A stretch of DNA of 37,712 nt from Sporosarcina sp. (GTDB lineage Bacteria > Bacillota > Bacilli > Bacillales_A > Planococcaceae): NCBI RefSeq assembly GCF_029257255.1, contig NZ_JARICI010000026.1, positions 75,497-113,208 on the forward strand, in the 5' to 3' direction. The stretch's first letter is position 1. Each line of letters starts with the position of its first letter. Positions 1 through 8,786 of the stretch are shown one piece after another. The notes beneath the pieces were generated by a model, which was not told the DNA's origin, did no database searches, and was given only the letters and a program-made list of their open reading frames with translations. Made by a program: the position numbers and the translations under genes.

Positions 1-267
1 TCTAAAGGCGAGAATATATTGTTCGCTTTATTTGCAGCATTTACGATTTTGTTTTCTTCTATGCTCTTACAGACGCATTCTGATTTAAACGCTGTAAATA
101 AAGAAGTACAATTAATAAATTCGAAGATCGATGAAACTTTAAAACAGAACTCTGAATTGTCCAATCAGGTGAGCGATAAGATGACTTATGAGCGCATTTG
201 GAAAAAAGCAAAAGAAAATGGCCTGAACCTCAACGAAAGTAACGTAAAGGTCGTGCCGGGACGATGA
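1..267 (+). CDS. ftsL: Cell division protein FtsL (5' end cut off by window)
   Basis: FtsL is a small bitopic divisome protein that forms a complex with DivIB and DivIC and helps activate septal wall synthesis. The reading frame is open from base 1 (S-K-G-E-N-I-L-F...), so the start codon and cytoplasmic tail lie upstream of the window. What remains is a hydrophobic segment (LFALFAAFTILFSSMLL), then a heptad-like coiled-coil stretch (VNKEVQLINSKIDETLKQN), and the typical C-terminus with K-x-N-G-L-N-L. The stop overlaps the next start as ATGA, so it is translationally coupled to pbpB. The TTG at 19 would fall inside the membrane segment and is not the start. Sequence conservation in FtsL is low, so position between mraW/mraZ-side genes and pbpB is the main support. 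Confidence 0.88.
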   Translation, partial: SKGENILFALFAAFTILFSSMLLQTHSDLNAVNKEVQLINSKIDETLKQNSELSNQVSDKMTYERIWKKAKENGLNLNESNVKVVPGR

Positions 268-2492
268 AGAAGTTTCGATTCCAATGGGGAGCCTTTCTAC
301 TGTTAGTTGTATTCGGAGGGCTCTTTTTCATATTATTCGGCAGATTCCTGTTCATTCAGATGACCGGTCAGGTTGACGGCAAGGAACTGGCGAAAATCGC
401 TGCGAATCAATATGAAAAACATAATGTTTTGCAAGCGGACCGAGGTTCCATCATTGATCGTAATGGTGAGCCGATTGCTTCAGACACGCTAAGCTATAAG
501 GTGGTGGCTGTGTTGAGTGAAGCGGCGAGCAGCAAAAACAGTCATAGAAAATATCATGTTCAGGATTATGAAGAGACAGCGAAAGTACTGGCAAAGTACA
601 TTCCGATAGAAGAGCAGGAGATCTTGGCTAAAATGAAAAATGCCAAAGAAGGAACGTGGCAGATTGAGTTCGGACGTGCAGGTAAAGATCTGACCCGGGA
701 GACTGTCTTGAAAATGGATAAAGAACTTGCAAAAAAAGGTTTGACCGGTATTTTATTTGTTGAAGGAAAAAAGCGTTTTTATCCAAACGGCCGCTTTGCT
801 TCTTACTTAGTCGGATACGCGCAAAAGGAAGAAACAGACGACAAGAAATCCATTACGGTCGGTAAGATGGGTCTAGAAAAGACTTACGACAAGCAATTGA
901 ACGGTAAAGATGGCAAAGTGAATTATAAGTCAGACAGCTGGGGCTATATTTTGCCGTCCACTGATAAAAAAGTAATTCCTCCCGTCAATGGCCAAACGAT
1001 AAAACTGACGATAGATAAAACGATTGAGAACTTCGTAGAAGAAGCGATGGATCAAGTAGAAAAAGAATACGCACCGAAAAAAATGCTGGTGTTAGTGTCG
1101 AATCCAAAAACGGGTGAGATCCTGGCGATGAGTCAGCGGCCGACTTTCAATCCGATGACAAGAGAAGGTCTGACGGAGAACTGGTTGAACGATGCAGTGG
1201 AACAGACGATTGAGCCTGGGTCACCGATGAAAATGTTCACACTTGCAGCTGCGGTGGAAGAAAAGAAATGGGACCCTAACGCCTATTTTAAGTCGGGTTC
1301 GTATAAAATTTACGACAAAATCATCCGTGACGTTAACGGCACGGGTTGGGGTACCATTACCTTTTTGGAAGGGCTTCAGCGTTCATCTAACGTAGGGATG
1401 GCCTATTTGCTGGAACGAATTGGCGATAAAAAGTTCATTGAATACATCCGTGACTTTGGATTTGGCGAACGTGTTGGAATTGATTTGCCTAATGAAGCAA
1501 AGGGGATTGTCTTGGATAAGTACCCAGCAGAACGTTTAACTACGTCTTACGGTCAAGGTTCTACCGTTACACCGCTTCAAATGATTCAAGCAGCGTCCGC
1601 GATTGCAAATAACGGTGTCATGATGAAGCCTTATGTGATCGATAAAATTATTGATCCGAATACAGATAAAGTGATTGAGAATCACGAACCAGAACAGAGT
1701 GGTTCGCCGATATCAGCAGAGACAGCTAAAAAAGTTCGCGAAATCCTGGCGACGACTGTTACTTCAGAAAAAGGTACAGCTCAAAAATATAATCTGCCGA
1801 ATTATGCAGTAGGCGGAAAAACAGGTACTGCTGAAATTCCACGCACGCAAGGTCCTGGTTATATAGCGGGCTTCGGGAACTATTTGTATTCGTTTCTGGG
1901 AATGGCACCAATTGATGACCCGCAGTTGCTAATATATGTAACTGTCCAGCAGCCTAAACTGAAGGCTGGAGAGTATGGATCGGATCCGGTATCAAAGGTG
2001 TTTAATCCAATCATGGAAAATAGCTTGAAGTATTTAAATATTGCTCCTGAAAATGAAGAAGAGATTCCTGTCAGTAAAGTAGGAGAATACGTAGGGGGAA
2101 ATGCAGAAACAGTTGCGGGAACAGCACAGCAGGATGGTTTTAATCCAGTTATCATTGGTGAAGGCGGACAGGTAACGGAACAAATACCGTCTCCCGGCAC
2201 CCAAATAACAGAGAACTCTATTGTTTTGCTGAAAACTGCAGGCAAGACTGCGCTTCCTGATTTCACAGGATGGTCAAAGAAGACCGTACTGTCGTTTAAA
2301 CATCTGTCTAAGCTGGATATTCGGATAAATGGGGAAGGCTATGCAGTAGGGCAAAGCGTAACCAAAGGAACGAAAGTAAGTGATCAAGATCCGATTGTCA
2401 TTGAACTTCGCACTCCGGAAGAACAGTATAACCATAAGAAAACTAAAGCGCAGAAAGAACAGGCAGAAGAGGAAGAAATCATCGGCGGCTGA
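264..2492 (+). CDS. pbpB: Penicillin-binding protein 2B-type septal transpeptidase with PASTA domains
   Basis: Class B penicillin-binding protein that cross-links septal peptidoglycan with the FtsW/SpoVE-type glycosyltransferase. A short cytoplasmic tail is followed by a membrane anchor (about residues 8-30), the PBP dimerisation domain (about 50-230), and the transpeptidase domain with the three expected active-site motifs: SPMK with Ser320, SSN at 374-376 and KTG at 519-521. Two PASTA repeats occupy roughly residues 598-715, and the protein ends in a charged Lys/Glu-rich tail. The length of 742 residues fits the B. subtilis PbpB/staphylococcal PBP1 group. The start ATG overlaps the ftsL stop by 4 bases. 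The first motif reads S-P-M-K rather than the common S-T-F-K, but keeps the catalytic Ser and Lys. Confidence 0.95.
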   Translation: MKKFRFQWGAFLLLVVFGGLFFILFGRFLFIQMTGQVDGKELAKIAANQYEKHNVLQADRGSIIDRNGEPIASDTLSYKVVAVLSEAASSKNSHRKYHVQDYEETAKVLAKYIPIEEQEILAKMKNAKEGTWQIEFGRAGKDLTRETVLKMDKELAKKGLTGILFVEGKKRFYPNGRFASYLVGYAQKEETDDKKSITVGKMGLEKTYDKQLNGKDGKVNYKSDSWGYILPSTDKKVIPPVNGQTIKLTIDKTIENFVEEAMDQVEKEYAPKKMLVLVSNPKTGEILAMSQRPTFNPMTREGLTENWLNDAVEQTIEPGSPMKMFTLAAAVEEKKWDPNAYFKSGSYKIYDKIIRDVNGTGWGTITFLEGLQRSSNVGMAYLLERIGDKKFIEYIRDFGFGERVGIDLPNEAKGIVLDKYPAERLTTSYGQGSTVTPLQMIQAASAIANNGVMMKPYVIDKIIDPNTDKVIENHEPEQSGSPISAETAKKVREILATTVTSEKGTAQKYNLPNYAVGGKTGTAEIPRTQGPGYIAGFGNYLYSFLGMAPIDDPQLLIYVTVQQPKLKAGEYGSDPVSKVFNPIMENSLKYLNIAPENEEEIPVSKVGEYVGGNAETVAGTAQQDGFNPVIIGEGGQVTEQIPSPGTQITENSIVLLKTAGKTALPDFTGWSKKTVLSFKHLSKLDIRINGEGYAVGQSVTKGTKVSDQDPIVIELRTPEEQYNHKKTKAQKEQAEEEEIIGG

Positions 2493-2548
2493 TGAATAGA
2501 GCGTATTTCGCTGACATACCTTAGTAGAAAAACAAAGGTAGTGAGTCA

Positions 2549-4462
2549 TTGCGGTCTTTTATTGATATGCAGTCGAAGAAACGTTTACGAGCAGCATTCC
2601 TCATTTTCTTGATCAGTATGCTAATGGTAATCGGTAAGCTGTTCCATGTACAGATTGTTAAGCATGAATGGCTGAAAGAAAAAGCCGAGAAGAATTGGGA
2701 TCTACAAATTCCTTTTGGTGCAATGCGCGGTGAAATATTGGACCGCAACGGCGATTTATTAGTAGGCAATAAACTAGCACCGACGCTTTATTTCATGCCT
2801 TCTCAAAATCGGGACATTTCGGACTCTATTCCGGATATTGCAAAAATCCTTAATTCACCAGTCGAATTGTTGGAAAAGAAGATGAACAAAAAAGAATATA
2901 TGGTCAAGCTGGCTCCGGAAGCAAAAAACATCACAAAGGAACAGGCGGATGCAATTACGAAACTACAGATTCCCGGCCTGTACGTTGGAGTGGATTTCGT
3001 CCGTCACTATCCATATAATGACTTGCTTGCCAGACTGATCGGCTTCACGGGATATGACAGTACAGGGCTTGCGGGCATTGAATATGCGTATGATGAGATT
3101 TTAAACGGCACAGGTGATAAAATTAGATTGTTTACAGACGCCAAAGGGATCCCGCTGCCGCATGTCGAAGATGATTTCGAACACGGTAAAGAAGGCTCTT
3201 CTTTGGAGCTTACTATTGATCTGAAGATGCAGCAAATTGTTGAACGCGAGCTGATTCAAGCGATGGAGAAGTATGATGCAACGCAGGCCTTGGCAATCAT
3301 AATGAATCCAAAAACAGGTGAACTGCTGTCATTGGCCTCCGTACCGGGTTTTGATCCGCGTGAGTATCAGAAAGCTGAGTCGAAGATTTATAACCGGAAT
3401 TTACCGGTATGGATGACGTATGAACCAGGCTCGACTTTTAAGATCGTGACTTTAGCTGCGGCACTAGAAGAGAAAGTCATTAACTTGGAAAATGAAGGTT
3501 TTTATGATCCCGGCTATACGATGGTGGCGAATGCCCGTCTTCGATGCTGGAAACGGGAAGGGCATAAAGATCAGACATTCCTGGAAGTCGTTGAAAACTC
3601 CTGTAACCCCGGTTTTATCACAATGGGCCAACGGTTAGGTAGTGAGAAACTGGATCGTTACATACGTGCATTTGGTTTTGGTGCGTCAACTGAATCCGGT
3701 ATTGCGGGAGAGGCGAAAGGGATTTTATTTTCTAAAGAAGCCTTTGGACCGGTGGAGCAGGCCACTACTTCATTCGGACAAGGAATTTCTGTTACGCCTA
3801 TTCAGCAGGTGCAGGCAGTAGCGGCAACGATCAACGGTGGAAACCTTTATAAGCCTTATATTGTCAAGGAAGTGAAAGATTCCAATGGGAAAACCCTTCA
3901 AAAGTTCGAACCTGAACTGAAACGGAAGGTAATCAGTGAAGAGACTTCTGCGCAAGTACGTCATGCTCTGGAGTCAGTTGTAGCTAACGGCTCGGGGCGC
4001 AATGCGTTTGCCGATGGTCTGCGAATTGGCGGGAAGACGGGGACCGCTCAGAAAGTCGTCGACGGGCGTTATAAAGATGGCGACTATATTGTGTCTTTTA
4101 TTGGTTTCGCTCCTGCTGATGATCCAGAACTGCTCGTTTATGTTGCAGTCGATAGCCCGAAAAATTCCATTCAGTTTGGTGGAGTTATTGCGGCACCAAT
4201 TGTAGGGCGAATTATTGAGGAAGTTGCTCCAATTGCCGGCATTGAACGCAGGAAAGATCAACTGGAGAAGGAATACAGATGGGGAGATGCAGTGACGTTT
4301 CGTTCTCCTAAGTTGCTGGGCATGAGCGAAAAAGAACTGCTCGCACAAAATTATACTTTCAAAATGAAGTGGCATGGCAAAGGGAAGAAAGTTATACGCC
4401 AATTGCCTGCTCCGAATACGTTGATGACCGTGGAAGACACGATTCATCTTTATACAGAATAA
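2549..4462 (+). CDS. spoVD: Stage V sporulation protein D-type penicillin-binding protein
   Basis: Class B transpeptidase that in B. subtilis makes the spore cortex with SpoVE. Visible parts are a membrane anchor (about residues 12-30), a dimerisation domain, and a transpeptidase domain with STFK (Ser295), SCN (351-353) and KTG (496-498), plus one C-terminal PASTA domain (about 575-637). Two cysteines, Cys333 and Cys352, are 19 residues apart, and the second lies inside the SxN motif. This is the arrangement of the redox-controlled cysteine pair of B. subtilis SpoVD and argues for SpoVD over a vegetative paralogue. The length (637 aa) matches the family. The start is TTG at 2549, preceded by AAAGGT at good spacing; ATG 2567 in frame has no ribosome binding site. 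Unlike in B. subtilis, no murE follows. Confidence 0.9.
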   Translation: MRSFIDMQSKKRLRAAFLIFLISMLMVIGKLFHVQIVKHEWLKEKAEKNWDLQIPFGAMRGEILDRNGDLLVGNKLAPTLYFMPSQNRDISDSIPDIAKILNSPVELLEKKMNKKEYMVKLAPEAKNITKEQADAITKLQIPGLYVGVDFVRHYPYNDLLARLIGFTGYDSTGLAGIEYAYDEILNGTGDKIRLFTDAKGIPLPHVEDDFEHGKEGSSLELTIDLKMQQIVERELIQAMEKYDATQALAIIMNPKTGELLSLASVPGFDPREYQKAESKIYNRNLPVWMTYEPGSTFKIVTLAAALEEKVINLENEGFYDPGYTMVANARLRCWKREGHKDQTFLEVVENSCNPGFITMGQRLGSEKLDRYIRAFGFGASTESGIAGEAKGILFSKEAFGPVEQATTSFGQGISVTPIQQVQAVAATINGGNLYKPYIVKEVKDSNGKTLQKFEPELKRKVISEETSAQVRHALESVVANGSGRNAFADGLRIGGKTGTAQKVVDGRYKDGDYIVSFIGFAPADDPELLVYVAVDSPKNSIQFGGVIAAPIVGRIIEEVAPIAGIERRKDQLEKEYRWGDAVTFRSPKLLGMSEKELLAQNYTFKMKWHGKGKKVIRQLPAPNTLMTVEDTIHLYTE

Positions 4463-4517
4463 TAAATATCGCAGGACCCAAGAGCGGATCTGCTGTTAAT
4501 TAGAAGGAGAACCTATC

Positions 4518-5489
4518 ATGACACTAGGTACGACAGTCACGACAATTGCTGTAACTTTCTTTGTTTCAGCAATTGTCGGGGTGATCATCATCCCATTACT
4601 CAGAAGGCTGAAATTTGGCCAAAGCATTCGTGAGGAAGGTCCGCAGGCTCATATGAAAAAAGCTGGTACGCCGACAATGGGCGGACTGATCTTCCTCATC
4701 TCTATCACAATATCCACACTAGTTTTATCTTACATATACGATACGCTGACAACCCATACGATCGTGCTGTTAATTGTGCTGCTTGGCTATGGGTTCATCG
4801 GCTTTTTAGATGACTTTATCATAATTGTCGCAAAAAGAAACTTAGGGTTAACGTCATTGCAGAAACTGATCGGCCAAATTATCATTGCGATTCTCGCCTT
4901 TTTCTTATTGAAACTGGGGCCGTTTGAAACCGTCGTAACCATTCCGTTCACGACGGTCGGTATAGATCTTGGCGTATTTTACGTAGCATTTCTTATTTTT
5001 TGGCTGGTAGGCTTCTCGAACGCTGTAAACTTGACGGACGGACTTGACGGCCTTGTTGGCGGAACGTCGACTATCGCTTTTTCAGCATTTGGTGTGTTTG
5101 CTCTAGTCTACGAGCAAAATGATATCGCGTTATTTGCTTTCGTTGTGTCGGGCGCAATGCTCGGTTTCTTATTGTTCAACAGTAAACCGGCTAAAGTGTT
5201 CATGGGTGATACAGGATCTCTTGCACTCGGTGGGGCACTGGCTATGCTGTCCGTGCTGATCAAACAAGAATTATTGTTGCTGGTGATTGGAATCGTTTTT
5301 GTCATCGAAACGCTATCTGTCATCATTCAAGTAGCAAGTTTTAAACTGACAGGCAAACGTGTCTTTAAAATGAGTCCGATTCATCATCATTTTGAGTTAT
5401 CCGGCTGGTCAGAATGGAAAGTCGTTCTCGTGTTTTGGGGAGTAGCTTTATTGGCTGCGCTCGTACCTGTCTTTTTGGAGGTCATGTAA
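4518..5489 (+). CDS. mraY: Phospho-N-acetylmuramoyl-pentapeptide transferase
   Basis: MraY transfers phospho-MurNAc-pentapeptide from UDP to undecaprenyl phosphate, making lipid I at the cytoplasmic face of the membrane. The 323-residue protein is almost entirely hydrophobic, with about ten membrane helices. It carries the family signatures: the aspartate pair in FLDDF, NLTDGLDGL, MGDTGSLALGG and the histidine cluster PIHHHFE near the C-terminus. The ribosome binding site AGAAGGAGA lies just before ATG 4518. The 55-base gap after spoVD holds only a weak inverted repeat (4471-4493) and no remnant of murE. The stop is directly followed by the murD start. Confidence 0.97.
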   Translation: MTLGTTVTTIAVTFFVSAIVGVIIIPLLRRLKFGQSIREEGPQAHMKKAGTPTMGGLIFLISITISTLVLSYIYDTLTTHTIVLLIVLLGYGFIGFLDDFIIIVAKRNLGLTSLQKLIGQIIIAILAFFLLKLGPFETVVTIPFTTVGIDLGVFYVAFLIFWLVGFSNAVNLTDGLDGLVGGTSTIAFSAFGVFALVYEQNDIALFAFVVSGAMLGFLLFNSKPAKVFMGDTGSLALGGALAMLSVLIKQELLLLVIGIVFVIETLSVIIQVASFKLTGKRVFKMSPIHHHFELSGWSEWKVVLVFWGVALLAALVPVFLEVM

Positions 5490-6839
5490 ATGAAGAATAC
5501 AGATCAGTTTATAGGGAAGAAAGTTCTCGTAGTTGGGCTAGCGAAAAGTGGTGTCGCTGCTGCCGGCCTGCTTCATCGTCTTGGTGCAGATGTTGTCGTC
5601 AATGATGTCAAATCAACAGAAGGCAATGAAGAAGCAGCTGAACTTCAAGCGCAAGGGATTGAAGTAATTGGCGGAGGCCATCCAAGTGATTTATTGGAAC
5701 GGGGTTTCGACTTCATTGTGAAGAATCCGGGGATTCCCTATACGAACCCATTGATAGAGAAAGCCGTCTCCGCAAATATTCCGATTTGGACAGAAGTTGA
5801 ATTGGCCGGGCGAATCAGTGAAGCTTCGATCATTGCGATTACTGGTTCTAACGGAAAGACCACGACGACTACTTTGCTGTACCATATGTTGAATATTGGC
5901 AAGAAAAAGCCGCTGATAGCCGGTAATATTGGAACGGTAGCCTGTACGGTGGCGGAAGAAGCCAAGGCGGATGAAATCATGGTGCTGGAAGCTTCTTCTT
6001 TCCAATTAGCAGGAACGTACAGTTTTAAACCGAGTATTGCCATATTCACAAATCTATATGAAGCACATTTAGATTATCACGGGTCACTCGACGAATATCT
6101 GGATGCGAAGCTGCAGGTTGCACGCAATCAGACAGAAGAAGATTACTTGATCTTTAATCAGGATCAGGAAATCATGAGACGTTCAGTTACAACGATTCTT
6201 TCTCAGAAAGTTCCCTTTACTGCGCAAGGGAAGAGTGATGTGGGTATTTCCGCTGATGATGAATGGATTTATTGGCTTGGCGAACCATATATTGAGAAGA
6301 AAATCATAAAACTGCCGGGACGTCATAATTTAGAAAACATTTTAGCAGCGGTTGCAGCTGCAATTCTCTCTGGCTGTGACAAACCAGCGATAGAAAATGT
6401 GTTAAGTTCATTTACCGGCGTGCGACACCGTATGCAGTATGTGAGAGAAGTACAAGGACGGACAATTTTTAATGATTCCAAAGCAACGAATACACTGGCT
6501 ACAAAAAGTGCTCTGTCATCATTCAAAAATCCTATCATACTGCTTGCTGGCGGTTTGGAACGCGGTCATTCATTTGAGGAGTTGCGTCCGTTTATGGACA
6601 ATGTCCGTGTTACTGTAGCGATCGGAGAAACGGCACAGCGTTTCGCAGAGTTTGCTACTTCCTGCGGTGTGGCAGAAACAATTCTTGCTGCTGACATGGA
6701 AGAAGCAGTAAAGGTAGCATATGAAGCGAGTGAGGAGAACGATGTAATTCTTCTGTCTCCAAGTTGCGCAAGCTGGGATCAATATCCGAATTTTGAAATT
6801 CGGGGCGATCGATTTATTGAAGAAGTAATGAAATTGTAA
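5490..6839 (+). CDS. murD: UDP-N-acetylmuramoyl-L-alanine--D-glutamate ligase
   Basis: Cytoplasmic Mur ligase that adds D-Glu to UDP-MurNAc-L-Ala using ATP. An N-terminal dinucleotide-binding-like fold (GLAKSGVAA near residue 17) is followed by the ATP-binding loop GSNGKT (119-124, Lys123), the central-domain segment EASSFQL, and the C-terminal domain with GVRHRMQ and NDSKATNT. The length of 449 aa is usual. ATG 5490 follows the mraY stop with no gap, and its GGAGG lies inside the mraY 3' end, so the two are coupled. Confidence 0.97.
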   Translation: MKNTDQFIGKKVLVVGLAKSGVAAAGLLHRLGADVVVNDVKSTEGNEEAAELQAQGIEVIGGGHPSDLLERGFDFIVKNPGIPYTNPLIEKAVSANIPIWTEVELAGRISEASIIAITGSNGKTTTTTLLYHMLNIGKKKPLIAGNIGTVACTVAEEAKADEIMVLEASSFQLAGTYSFKPSIAIFTNLYEAHLDYHGSLDEYLDAKLQVARNQTEEDYLIFNQDQEIMRRSVTTILSQKVPFTAQGKSDVGISADDEWIYWLGEPYIEKKIIKLPGRHNLENILAAVAAAILSGCDKPAIENVLSSFTGVRHRMQYVREVQGRTIFNDSKATNTLATKSALSSFKNPIILLAGGLERGHSFEELRPFMDNVRVTVAIGETAQRFAEFATSCGVAETILAADMEEAVKVAYEASEENDVILLSPSCASWDQYPNFEIRGDRFIEEVMKL

Positions 6840-6896
6840 ATAGGCTGTAATAGTTGAAGCGTATAATTGCGAAACGACTGACTAATTTGCGGAAGG

Positions 6897-7985
6897 ATGC
6901 GAACGCTGGAAAGAACTTTTCGAGCTGTCTTTTTACTGTCGGCTATGCTGCTGTCGGTTATTGGACTGATTTTTGTTCAATCGGCAGGTTCTTACTGGGG
7001 AGAAGTGCATTACCAAGATTCTTCTCCTTTCTTTGTCAAACAAGGCGTCTATATGGCTATATCTCTTGGAGTCGCCTATGCTCTGTACAGAAGTCCTCTG
7101 ACATCGCGTCCTAGATTTTGGACGTATTTCTACATCGGATCTATTCTGGCGCTTATAGCGGTCTTGATACCTGGAATAGGTGTAGTGCGCAACGGCTCTC
7201 AAAGTTGGATTGCACTCGGTCCAATTAGTTTGCAGCCTGCCGAGTTCGTCAAGGTTGCTCTGCTTGGTAAATTAGCGAGCAGTATGAAAAAAGATAGTCG
7301 GAAATCTTGGCAATGGCAGCATTTTGCGTTGATTTTACTGCCTGCCGCACTGATTATGATGCAACCTGATTTAGGTTCTGGCGTCATAATGATCGTTTCG
7401 GCATTTGTCATTCTTTTTCTGGCAGGCTATCCATTGTCCTTCTTCATCTTTCTGTTTGTATCAGGTACGACAGCCTTTGTCGGTCTGATATTAGCTGCGC
7501 CCTATCGATTGGATCGTATTAAATCGTATATCGATCCTTGGAATGATCCGCTAGGCACGGGCTTCCAGAGTATTCAGTCGCTGTTTGCGATTGCGCCTGG
7601 CGGTTTATTCGGACATGGTCTCGGAAACAGCCGGCAGAAATTCCTGTATTTACCTGAACCTCAGAATGATTTCATCTTTTCAATTATTGCGGAAGAAATC
7701 GGTTTTATTGGTGCCGCGTCCATTGTCTTGCTTTTTATTTTATTGCTGGGGTCAGCGTTCGCGATTGCAATCCGGCTGCCCGACTGGAATTCATTCCTGG
7801 TCGTATCCGGGATGGTGTCGATGATTATGTTTCAAACTTTTTTAAACATGGGGGTCGTGTCGGGACTTTTGCCGGTAACCGGAGTGACATTGCCTTTCAT
7901 CAGTTATGGCGGTTCGTCGCTGTTGACGACCTGGCTGGCTATAGGAACTATTTTGCACTTTGCAAAAGGCAAAAAGGCAGGCTGA
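6897..7985 (+). CDS. spoVE: SEDS-family lipid II polymerase / SpoVE-FtsW homologue
   Basis: SEDS (RodA/FtsW/SpoVE) integral membrane protein, a peptidoglycan glycosyltransferase that partners a class B PBP. About ten membrane helices are visible, with family motifs PGIGVVRNGSQSWI, LQPAEFVKVA, QPDLGSG, DPLGTGFQSIQSL and the C-terminal PFISYGGSSLL. Sequence and position beside spoVD and murD favour SpoVE over FtsW, but a dual vegetative role cannot be excluded. The start is uncertain. ATG 6897 has GGAAGG directly against it with no spacer, a frame stop lies at 6879, and the only other in-frame option upstream is a rare ATT at 6885. murG and murB, which follow in B. subtilis, are missing; divIB comes next after 15 bases. 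Confidence 0.9.
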   Translation: MRTLERTFRAVFLLSAMLLSVIGLIFVQSAGSYWGEVHYQDSSPFFVKQGVYMAISLGVAYALYRSPLTSRPRFWTYFYIGSILALIAVLIPGIGVVRNGSQSWIALGPISLQPAEFVKVALLGKLASSMKKDSRKSWQWQHFALILLPAALIMMQPDLGSGVIMIVSAFVILFLAGYPLSFFIFLFVSGTTAFVGLILAAPYRLDRIKSYIDPWNDPLGTGFQSIQSLFAIAPGGLFGHGLGNSRQKFLYLPEPQNDFIFSIIAEEIGFIGAASIVLLFILLLGSAFAIAIRLPDWNSFLVVSGMVSMIMFQTFLNMGVVSGLLPVTGVTLPFISYGGSSLLTTWLAIGTILHFAKGKKAG

Positions 7986-8000
7986 AAGGAGAGCAGTTCT

Positions 8001-8786
8001 ATGGATAAAGTAATTGATATTGAAGAACGGATTCCGTCCATGCGCAAGAAACGCAGAAGGAAGACGAATAAGAAATTCATTCTGCTAATTGTGATGTTCT
8101 TACTCGTTCTATTTTCATTGCTTTATTTCCAATCTCCTTTAAGTAATGTAAAAGATATCTCCATCAACGACACCGAGCTCGCAAACGGAAACTTTTATAA
8201 AGATCAAAGCGGTTTGTTTACAGGTCAGTCATTTTGGGGATTCAAAACAGCAGATGTCGAGAAGAAACTGTTGAAAATCACTGGAGTGAAGGAAGTTTCA
8301 GTCTCAAGGAAATTTTTAAACCACGTAACAATCAGCATTTCTGAATGGGAGCCGATTGCGTATATAGAAGATAAGGCGCAATACGATTTATTGTTAGTAA
8401 ATGGTGACCGTATTGAAGTGGATGAGCCGGAAGCCATGCTACACGCTCCTATTCTGTCAGGATTTTCTAAATCGGAGATTACGAAGCAAATGATCTTGCA
8501 ACTACAGGAAATGGATGATTCTGTTTTTGAACTAATTTCAGAAGTTCATTATACAGAGGAAGATAAAATTAAGGTATTCATGAATGATGGCTATGAGGTG
8601 CATGCTGTCATCATGAGTTTTGCAGAAAAAATGTCTTACTATCCTGAAGTTATTGCTCAGTTGCCGAAGGAAGAAAAAGGAATCCTGGACATAGAAATTG
8701 GTGTGTTCTTTAAAACCTATACTGATTACTATGATGAATTAGGACAGGGGAGAGAAGATGAGCAAGCAATTGAAAGCAACCCATAA
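8001..8786 (+). CDS. divIB: Cell division protein DivIB/FtsQ
   Basis: Bitopic divisome protein that binds FtsL and DivIC and helps control septal wall synthesis. It has a basic cytoplasmic tail (MRKKRRRKTNKK), one membrane helix at about residues 26-45, an extracellular POTRA domain beginning near VKDISIN (about 48-120), and the beta domain characteristic of DivIB. An acidic low-complexity tail ends the protein. AAGGAGAG precedes ATG 8001. The 3' end overlaps the next gene by 29 bases in another frame. Confidence 0.93.
   Translation: MDKVIDIEERIPSMRKKRRRKTNKKFILLIVMFLLVLFSLLYFQSPLSNVKDISINDTELANGNFYKDQSGLFTGQSFWGFKTADVEKKLLKITGVKEVSVSRKFLNHVTISISEWEPIAYIEDKAQYDLLLVNGDRIEVDEPEAMLHAPILSGFSKSEITKQMILQLQEMDDSVFELISEVHYTEEDKIKVFMNDGYEVHAVIMSFAEKMSYYPEVIAQLPKEEKGILDIEIGVFFKTYTDYYDELGQGREDEQAIESNP

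Noticed and set aside
4463..4517. Remnant of murE between spoVD and mraY
   Set aside because: The 55 bases hold only a weak GCAG..CTGC hairpin and the mraY ribosome binding site.
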